This document shows positions 56,901 through 64,000 of a DNA stretch of 64,000 nt, piece by piece. Source of the stretch: Spirodela intermedia (lineage: Eukaryota > Streptophyta > Magnoliopsida > Alismatales > Araceae). The notes beneath the pieces are model-generated. The model did not search any database, was not told the origin of the DNA, and worked only from the letters and a program-made list of their open reading frames with translations. Where the stretch lies: NCBI GenBank assembly GCA_902729315.2, contig LR746273.1, positions 1,369,001 to 1,433,000 on the forward strand. Direction: 5' to 3'. The translations under genes were made by a program, and so were the position numbers. How positions within the stretch are numbered: position 1 is the first letter of the stretch; every line of letters begins with the position of its first letter.

Positions 56901-58339
56901 CTCCACACTTTGGGCTTGAAATGAAGTTGGATATGAAGCATAATCGAAGTTTTTATTCATCTGATTTTTGCATTGTCGGAGTTTTCTCCGTAGCTCAAAT
57001 CTAATGGGAATCTGATCACAATGAACATTAATGATAATAAAAAAATAAAATAAAATACACCCACCCAGATGAACATCTAAATTGTGAGGATTTTTATATA
57101 TGGAAATAAACTGTTCATTTAGTGGTATAAAGTTTTTACATGTTTGCATTGTCTCCAGTAATATAATTATTTACCAAGAACCATGGTACCCAGGGCTGGA
57201 TCTAATCAGGTAGCCAGATTAGCGAGGCCCCATCCTAACCCAGATGTAGATCAGATCAGCCATTCCAATGGGATAACTCGATTGAGCTCAAACGGAAAGA
57301 AAAAAATGTTTTTATCACTGTTTTAAGGGGATAAGTATATCGTTCAGTCTAAGATGTCAGAAAGGGTGGGTGGGTAGCAAGTGCCCAACCAGTAGCCTCT
57401 GTGGGTAGCAGCTAGCAGCAGGACTCCCAAGCTCATTAGGAGCTGCTTCTTCTTCCTCTTCCACGGCCCCTCTCTCCTTCCCTTTCTCCGGCTGCGGCCA
57501 CCCCCTTTCTCCCCTGAGAAGGCAGACTCAGCTTGCGAACCTCTCACTTCCCAAGCGAGTAACTGCTCTGTGGTGAATGCGACCAACTGTAATGGTGAAT
57601 TTTTTCTTTCTCGCAGTCATTATCTTTAGTTTACGTCAACGCATCGAAATATAAATCCGAACCCATTTTCATCTTACACAAAGGGCAAATGGGCATGACA
57701 TGTGGGCCCCACTCCCCGCTTCATCACTCGTTGACCATGAAATAATTTTGTTCATCCACCGCCCAGGATATATTTCCCTTTTCTCGGATCTAAGTTCTGA
57801 CGTGGCACTGTTGCAGGCTGAACACCAGCCTTTCACTACTTGGATCTCCGGTGGTGGGCTTTTGGTAAAGCCCGGAGCCCGCCTATCAGGCCCACTCTTG
57901 GAGAAGGCAGAGCCCGCAATTATCCATTCCCCCTCTTAAAAATAAACACGAGGGCGAGGTTTGGCCCGCGGGCCATATTCTGCTTGGCCTATAGCAACTT
58001 CTGCTTAACGGGCTGATTAGTAACTAAATCCCTTTGGACCTTCCTTTTATCTGGCCCATTCCGTCGTAAAAATAATAGCAAACCTAGACTAAATATATTT
58101 TAATTATAAAATAAGTATTGAAGAAGAAGCCGACAGAGAGAGCAATCTCAAGCGTGGGAGTCCTCCCCCCTCCCGCCGCCGGTTGATGATTGGCCACCGG
58201 ATTCTCCTAGCCTGTTCGTCTCCGTGGTCGGCGAGGAGGAGGAAGGTATGTTACAGCCAAAAACCCTAACTATTGTGGTAGTAGCAGAGGTAGTATGTGT
58301 GAGAGTAATCAGGGAGGAGGAGGGGAGATCCCTGAGGTG
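53901..58339. other. Long spacer with orphan exon-like segments but no convincing gene
   Basis: The stretch 53930-54300 is GC- and CT-rich like a plant leader (TTC repeat at 54123-54140). Two later segments look like exons: 55248-55357 (after ttttattgcag, before gtatga; one open frame with a stop at 55344-55346) and 56005-56105 (after taactgcag, before gtggct; open in one frame, PGSPDLVGTILYEIDRLPF...). I recognise neither product, and they do not join into one frame. The rest is AT-rich, then 57680-58090 holds several GGCCCA/TGGGCC elements as in plant promoters. A non-coding or decayed gene is possible. Confidence 0.3.
54871..54899. repeat. Perfect 11-bp inverted repeat with 7-base loop
   Basis: AAGTGTTGATC, seven bases, then GATCAACACTT. 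Just upstream, CGTCTATTCAGTCTG occurs twice (about 54820 and 54855), 35-40 bases apart. Small local rearrangement or hairpin; function unknown. Confidence 0.7.
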
Positions 58340-59913
58340 TCATCTCATGGCGGCAATCCTCCTCCTTGTGTGGATCATTTCGATCCGCTTCTTCCTCGCT
58401 GCCCTCTGCTCCTCCAGCGAGCCCCTCCTCTGCCCCTGCTGGTGATGCTCTTGGTGCTGCTGATGATGGTGATGGTGGTAGTTGCCCTGAGGGTGTTGAG
58501 GAGGGAACTCCTCGCCGGAATCCTTATCGGCGACGGAGTTCAGGTCCGGCAGATTGCTCGCAGGGGAAGCATCTTTGTCGCCGTCCAATTTCCACATCGG
58601 GGAGGCCATCCAGCTCCAATGGTGGCCGCCTGCCGCCGATCGGTGGAGGACGACGTGGTTGTTCACCCAGTGCTGGGGCCATGGCTGCTGATAGACCTGC
58701 GGCGGCTGCGGCGGCGGGACCGGAGCTTGGACCTGGATGTCTTCCTCGACGGGCGGCGCCGCCGCTGCTGCGGCGGAGAGAACGGGGGCAGGCGGAAGCA
58801 GATCCGAGCAGCTCTCCCGATGCTCCTGCTCCGGCGATCTCTGTCGCTGTTGGCTGGTTTCCTTCTCCAGCTGCGCGCATCAATCAACAAATGGGGAAAC
58901 AAAATCGAATCGATCAAAGGGTGGAACAATAAACAAGGAAATAATTAGCTCTGAGGGAGGAAGGACATTGAAGGAGCGCATTAATGGCGTAGAATAGAGC
59001 AGATCGCAACAGTAACACCGCTCTCCACATAAAATCACTCATGAAAGCAGGCAATGTACCTTTAATCTCAGCTCCTTTAACATGGAATTCCTCTCTTTCA
59101 GAGCCTCCAGCCGGTTCCTCACCTCTGCGGCCTCCTGATTTTGCGGAGGAAGAAGATCAGAAAAAGGAAAACAGATTTCCCGACGAGAAATCAACGGAGC
59201 ATACAAATCCAAGAAAGCAGGAGGAAAATCCCAAGAATATGGAAAAATAAATAAAAGAAAGAGAAGAGCCCACCTTCTCGAGCTCTCTTCTGGTGCGGTT
59301 CGACACCTCCACCTGGTTGGAGAGCAACTGGGGGAAAAAAAAAAAAGGAAGAAAGGGAACTCCATCAGAAGACCGGGTGGAGGGAGGAGACAAGGTTGGG
59401 GGCGCCGCATCTGATAGCTACCTCCCCGTGCTTAATCCTCGGCTTCTTCAGGCGCGGGGCTCCGCCGGCGGCGGCGGAGGGGCGGGTCTTTGCCTTGGCT
59501 TCGGGCTGCTCCTCCCCGCTGGGGCAGAAGTCCAGCGGCGTCTCCGGGCTCGAGGTCTCCGGCGCGGCGGCGGGCGGCTGTTTCCGATTGGAGGCCGCCG
59601 GAGGAGGCACACAGACGGGCGGCGGTTTTGCCGGAGATTCGGAATCTCCGGCGGCTCTGGCCTTCGAGGCATCTCTCCGTCGTCGCTTACTGAGTGGCTC
59701 GGGAGGACGAGAAGGAGGAGGAGGAGCCGCGGGAGGAGATGAAGCCTGCCGGGAAGCGTGGGGGTCGTCGCCGCCGGCAGATCTCCTTCTCCGGGCGCCC
59801 CACCGGAGGCTGTGGGTGCAGGGAGTCCCTCGATCCGCCTCCCAAATGAACCGCCGGAGCTTGATTAGTATTCCGGCCACCTCATGTTCCTTTGCAGCGC
59901 TCTCCCCCTCCAT
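58340..59913 (-). CDS. Uncharacterised, probably nuclear protein with short coiled coil and DLN motif
   Basis: Four exons in transcript order, 59913-59422, 59327-59274, 59134-59060 and 58870-58340, join in phase to give 383 residues. I do not recognise a named family. The N terminus (VAGILIKLRRFIWEAD) looks structured. It is followed by a Pro/Ala/Ser-rich stretch with a basic cluster KRRRR at 76-80, a likely nuclear localisation signal. Exons 2 and 3 code for a heptad-like helix (residues 165-207: NRTRRELEKEAAEVRNRLEALK). Then comes a Pro/Gln/Ala-rich region, a DLN tripeptide at 316-318 (reminiscent of EAR-type repressor motifs, but incomplete), His/Gln-rich repeats and a basic end, RAARKKRIEMIHTRRR. 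A transcriptional co-repressor role is only a guess. Exon structure is well supported by phase and splice sites. Confidence 0.7.
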
Positions 59914-60586
59914 GGCGGCGGTGGACGACGCTGGGGGAAGGAGGACGACTTCAGATAGGGTTTATCGATAAGGTGGACTGAAGGAGGAACACAGAGAGAA
60001 GACGGCGCAGAGTTCGCAGCTCTATAGGGGATAGATTTGGGAAGGGGAGAATGAGAGAGAGAGAGAGAGAGGAGGGTGTTGAGCCGCGAAGAGGTAGGAG
60101 AGCAGAGAGGAGAGAAGTAAAGGGCGATCGTCGGCAAAAATAATAATAAGCTCTAATGCCACGTGTCGCGTCACTGGATGGCCTCCCTCCTCCCCCCCTC
60201 TCTCTCTCTCCCCCGTCCCCCGTCCCCGATTTCGCGCCCAAGCCCAATGATAGCGGCACATAAACCCTAGAGAGAGAGAGAGAGGCCTGCGAAGCCATAC
60301 CGACCCCGATATCATAGTTGTTCTCGTTGCCCGACAAATCCTAGCCGTTCGATAAAGATTAAGCGTAAGGAAAGTCCTCGACGGTTGAGATTAGAGCATA
60401 TAATTTCTTTAAACCTGCCTTCTATTGCCACGATCAAGAGGAAGGCTTGGTATTCTCGTTCTCACGTGCCTAATGCACGTGTGAGTCACCTCCCCTCTAT
60501 AAATAATCGTGCTCACCCGTTTCCCGCCCCCCACCTCGGCCGATCTCCTTGTCGATCGTCTTGGTGCTCGAAGAGGATCTGGTGCG
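59914..60586. promoter_or_regulatory. Divergent upstream region between the uncharacterised gene and the MADS pseudogene
   Basis: Contains the 5' UTR of the minus-strand gene, a (GA)n tract at about 60053-60071, a CT/C-rich stretch at 60198-60230 and a second GA run near 60270-60282. A CACGTG G-box is at 60161-60166 and another CACGTG lies in the pseudogene promoter near 60464. Confidence 0.5.
60498..60505 (+). promoter_or_regulatory. TATA box of the MADS-box pseudogene
   Basis: TATAAATA, 89 bp upstream of the former start codon, in CCCTCTATAAATAATCG context. It remains intact although the coding region is broken. Confidence 0.6.
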
Positions 60587-61042
60587 ATGGAGGATGGGAA
60601 GTGAGGGGGAGAAGGGCCGAAGGAAGATCGAGGTCAAGAGTATCGACAGCGGTGAAGCGCCCTGGTGGCTTTCTCTCAGTCTGAGGTCTTCGTCTTCATC
60701 CTCTCCGACGCTCAGGCCGCCGTCGTCGCCTTCAGCTCCGGCGGCAGGCGCAACGTCTTCGGAGATCCCCCTGTGGACGGGATCATGGACCGAGTCCTCT
60801 GCGCCGAGTGGGAAGCGCGGATCGAGAGCCCTGGGATGGAGGAGCTCGCGCATCTCCATGTGACCACCTCGGCGGAGAGAAGAGAACGAACTCAACTCCA
60901 ACTCCTGCAGGAGAGTAACCACCATCAAGTGGAACTATGCAATCTCCGAGCTGCAGATCCCACCACCACATCGTCAGCCAGGGCCCCAGATTCGTCTCTC
61001 CGGGGAAAGAAGAGAAGGGAAAGAATAAAAATTAGTAGATAA
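60587..61042 (+). pseudogene. Type I (M-alpha-like) MADS-box pseudogene
   Basis: Paralogue of the MADS gene at 63494. The former ATG (60587) meets a TGA after five codons; another frame from ATG 60594 gives GRRKIEVKSIDSG. Later, in a shifted frame (60665 on), VAFS...DAQAAVVAFSSGG, the equivalent of VTFS...[12 protein letters not shown], then VFGDPPVDGIMDRVL and WEARIES.GMEELAHLH, matching [17 protein letters not shown] in the intact copy. About eight codons covering the KRRSGLFKK part of the DNA-binding helix are missing. The missing core, stop and frameshift make it non-functional. It keeps more C-terminal sequence (to about 61042) than the intact copy. Confidence 0.75.
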
Positions 61043-63493
61043 ATCTGAGAAACTGGCTGTCTCCTTAGCTCACCAGTCTCGAGCAAGGCTTCACCTCCGC
61101 AATGGCTCCGTGCAGATGCACGAGTTTCCACTCGGCGGCGTGCCCTTTCTCCCGTTCCTCGGCCGATGCCAACGGCCTCTGCTCTGCGGGAGTCGTCGCC
61201 GACGGCGCCAGGCGACGAGGACGAAGCGGGAGGCGTCCGAAGGCCTAGGACTCTATGTGACAACCCTCTCGTGGGCTTCGACGGATCCCCGTGACACTGC
61301 CCATGATCCCTTCCAGCGACATGGGCACTACGCCAGGCGGAAAGGTCGGTAGCGGTGGCCTGCGAGCTTGGCCCCAACGGCGCTGCCAGGACACTCGACA
61401 AATGATTGGTAAGACTGTTACTATTCCTGAAACAGTTTGTCATTTCTGGAAATCGTATATTTTAATTTGGAATAGATCAGTTATTCATCATAGGTTGATC
61501 TTATTTCATGATTTAAATATAACAATGACATAGAAAGAGAATAAAATTCATGCGTATTGTGTGCAGCCTCTGATATGTCTGCTTTCATTTTGGGACTGCC
61601 CGGACGGCATGACGACGAGTTGCCAGTCCGCATCTCTGTTTTTCGGAGGCAACGGAGTCGTTTACTCGTCCAAGCTGAAGAACATTTCCCGAAAAAGATC
61701 ATCTAAACTGACTCCGTTTGATAGGATCACAGGCGAGGACGCTTCTTGTCGCCTGCTCTATCTCTTTCTTCCCGGTAAGACGCTTACTAAGTGGTATCAA
61801 ATGCCGATTATGACGAAGGAATTAGTCATCTGCCGTGAAGAATCCAAGATAAAATATAATAAGCTTAAAGTATATGTGCGAATAATATTATTCAAGCCAC
61901 AGGATGATCATTTAATAAGACAACAACTAGAGGCATGATCTTATCACCCATTCGTTTGCTTGCTTGTTACATAATTGCATGGGTTTGTTTAAATATCTTC
62001 GATTGCAACATAGACGTCCATATAATCAGTCAATTTATTTTGATGGATTTATTCATGTTTCCATCCACTTGTGCATCTAAAAGTAGAAAAAGTGCATCCC
62101 TTGGATGGCTTTCCCTCTTTTGAAGGCTGATTTTGGCGACATATCTGAAATTTCAAATCTGTGGCTGGTTGATCTCTGCATAATTAAGAATAAAATTCTC
62201 TGTCAAGTTATGGTAATTTCATTTTAAAGGAAATTAATTAGACTCTAAACGTGAATGGCTAACCTTCGTAGAAACTAGACACCATGGGTGATGTTGCAAA
62301 GACGACAATAAAAATAGTCTCTACAAGCATGTAATCCCTCATTTGAAGGATGGTTGAAAATGTAATCCAATGCTACATGTACTTTGTTGATCTTTTTTCC
62401 AGATCAAATTCCACTCAGGTGTAATAAAAACATGTCTCAACATTGCAATCAGATTTATTTTTTTGGAGACATAATCACATTCAATAAAAATAATTATCTT
62501 CATCTTATGCATAGTGTTACGTTTAAAGTTATAAAGTGAACTACTTAAATAAAGTCTGAACCAGATAATTCTCACTCCTTTTGATCCTATTATGCAATTT
62601 ATAATATATATATTATAATTATTTCCAAGTATAAAGTCACATACAATTATTTTATTTTATTCGTGTTATCCTATTTTTAACATAGTGATTTTCCTAGAAC
62701 ATCAGGAGTCCCATTACAATTACCCTATTTTCTCACCTAAAATTATTCATTTTTAGTTTTAATATAGTCTTTTAGTAGTTTAAGTAACTAGAAACAAACA
62801 TAATTATTATTTGTCCTGTTTTTTAATTAGTATTTTAAAACAGTAAAATGTTATTTTTTCATAATTCTATTTATTTTTTTCTCTTTGAATAATAAATATA
62901 TATTTTTAAAAAAGATAAACTAAAGCATAGTAAACAAAATTCTTGCTCCATTATAATTATATTATTATGATTAGATTTTCACATGATGATCTTAGTTTAC
63001 AAGACACTCGTTCACGGTGAAAGGAATTAGCCTTAATCTTCACTTGCAGCTTTGTGTGACTATCAACATTGAGATCGTATATTCTTGAGTGTTTTTAATA
63101 CAAATTATTCAAGCTGCATGAGTTTAAACCATGTCAGACGACTGAGTACCACCCGAAGACTGATGATCAGTCAGAGTGACCATAAACTCTCATGGAAAAT
63201 ATGACCAAACATCAATTTTCATACTTCTACAGGTACCACACTTCACCAGCATCCGCGGAAGGGGCACCTTTGGCTCTGAAATCAAGCTCATATGCAGGAT
63301 TGGAGGTAAAAATCTCTGGCAGGATGCTGAGAGAGTTTTTTAGAAATTTTTCTACCTTACGTTATTAGTCCGCGCCATGATTCCCGCTGCCGGGCGGACC
63401 TTCCTAAAACATGACGAGACTCGAGGACCCACTTCCTAGACTATCTCTCACCCCACCCCCGCTCCCTTCTTTCGACGCCTTCCTCCGCCGCCG
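61043..63493. other. Spacer between the MADS pseudogene and MADS gene
   Basis: GC-rich up to about 61400, then increasingly AT-rich (62500-63000 is very AT-rich). Plus-strand frame 61561-61938 (125 codons) and minus-strand frame 60925-61443 match no family I know and are probably chance. From 63360 the sequence turns GC-rich towards the MADS gene. No RNA gene or complete mobile element is visible. Confidence 0.45.
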
Positions 63494-64000
63494 ATGGATG
63501 CCGGCAGGCGAAGGGGGAAGGGCCGCCGGAAGATCGAGATAAGGAAGCTCGAGAGCAACGACGCCCGCCAGGTGACCTTCTCGAAGCGCCGCTCGGGGCT
63601 CTTCAAGAAGGTGGCGGAGCTCTGCGTCCTCTGCGGCGCGCAGGCCGCCGCCGTCGTCTTCTCCCCCGGCGGCAAGCCCTTCTCCTTCGGTCACCCCTCC
63701 GTCGACCTCCTCCTCGATCGCTTCCTCCGCCTTCCCGCCTCGTCGCCGCCGCCGCCGTACCCCATAGGGGGCGCTGCCCGCAGAACGACGCGCCCTCATC
63801 GGTGGGAGGCCCCCATCGACGGCCTCGGCGCGGAGGAGCTCTCTCACCTGCACGCCGCCGTCATGGAGCTAAAGCGCAGCCTGCCGCCGGCCAGCGGCGG
63901 CGGCGGCGGCGCCTCTCCTCCGAATCTGAGCCTGCGATTGAGCTCCCCAGCTCCTCCATTTCTCAGAGTTCCTCTGTTCCGACAAGGAAGCTCTCGTTAG
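63494..64000 (+). CDS. Type I (M-alpha-like) MADS-box transcription factor
   Basis: Intronless frame of 168 residues, from ATG 63494 to TAG at 63998-64000. The MADS domain spans about residues 10-68: [20 protein letters not shown], then [20 protein letters not shown], and [18 protein letters not shown], which is the signature of the AGL62/AGL23 M-alpha group that acts in endosperm and gametophyte development. There is no K domain. The C-terminal part is short, with a Gly run (GGGGG at about 136-140) and a Ser/Pro/Leu tail, where relatives usually extend to 200 residues or more. Strongly GC-biased, in contrast to the spacer. The gene ends exactly at the window edge, so downstream sequence cannot be judged. 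Function is inferred from the family only. Confidence 0.88.
   Translation: MDAGRRRGKGRRKIEIRKLESNDARQVTFSKRRSGLFKKVAELCVLCGAQAAAVVFSPGGKPFSFGHPSVDLLLDRFLRLPASSPPPPYPIGGAARRTTRPHRWEAPIDGLGAEELSHLHAAVMELKRSLPPASGGGGGASPPNLSLRLSSPAPPFLRVPLFRQGSSR

Noticed and set aside
58295-58948. 217-codon plus-strand open frame
   Set aside because: It lies antisense to the last exon of the minus-strand gene, whose frame fits splice sites and phase. The hydrophobic translation is a by-product of GC-rich opposite-strand coding sequence.
59396-59971. 191-codon plus-strand open frame
   Set aside because: Antisense shadow of the first exon of the minus-strand gene (59422-59913).
61561-61938. 125-codon plus-strand frame after the MADS pseudogene
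   Set aside because: No similarity I can name, AT-rich tail, no splice or promoter support.

Overview
This is nuclear DNA from a flowering plant. Every recognisable gene is eukaryotic, intron-rich and plant-like: a transit-peptide triosephosphate isomerase, a GH9 cellulase, an HVA22-type protein, the plant RME-8 homologue GRV2 and a type I MADS-box gene. Very GC-rich first exons and 5' regions, next to AT-rich introns and spacers, point to a monocot or an early-diverging lineage, but the species cannot be fixed from this alone.

Layout, left to right. (1) 641-4958 (+): membrane-anchored GH9 endo-1,4-beta-glucanase, six exons, with one apparent GC-AG intron. (2) 6487-8431 (+): HVA22-like/REEP protein, six exons, with a CAG (poly-Gln) tract at a NAGNAG splice acceptor. 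(3) 9008-11818 (+): SHG1/BOD1-domain protein, three exons, whose tail carries four PPGF motifs. (4) 12494-41299 (-): one 29-kb, 22-exon gene for GRV2/RME-8, the endosomal J-domain protein. Its introns hold a decayed Ty1/Copia element and a probable solo LTR, and exon 7 is broken by a local tandem duplication and two smaller lesions. (5) 42602-46680 (+): organellar adenylate kinase, divergent from GRV2, behind a duplicated promoter with two TATA boxes. (6) 47562-53166 (-): plastid triosephosphate isomerase, nine exons including a 27-nt micro-exon that carries the catalytic lysine. (7) 53167-58339: about 5 kb without a convincing gene, with at most orphan exon-like segments. (8) 58340-59913 (-): uncharacterised, probably nuclear protein of 383 residues. 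(9) 60587-61042 (+): type I MADS-box pseudogene that still has its TATA box. (10) 63494-64000 (+): intact but short type I MADS-box gene, paralogous to the pseudogene and ending at the window edge.

The genes do not form a pathway; this is an ordinary plant neighbourhood of unrelated housekeeping and developmental genes. Exon boundaries were worked out by hand from reading frame, GT/AG (or GC/AG) sites and remembered protein families, and reading phase was checked across every junction. No exceptional new system is evident. The most notable items are the broken GRV2 exon, the duplicated adenylate kinase promoter and the MADS gene/pseudogene pair.
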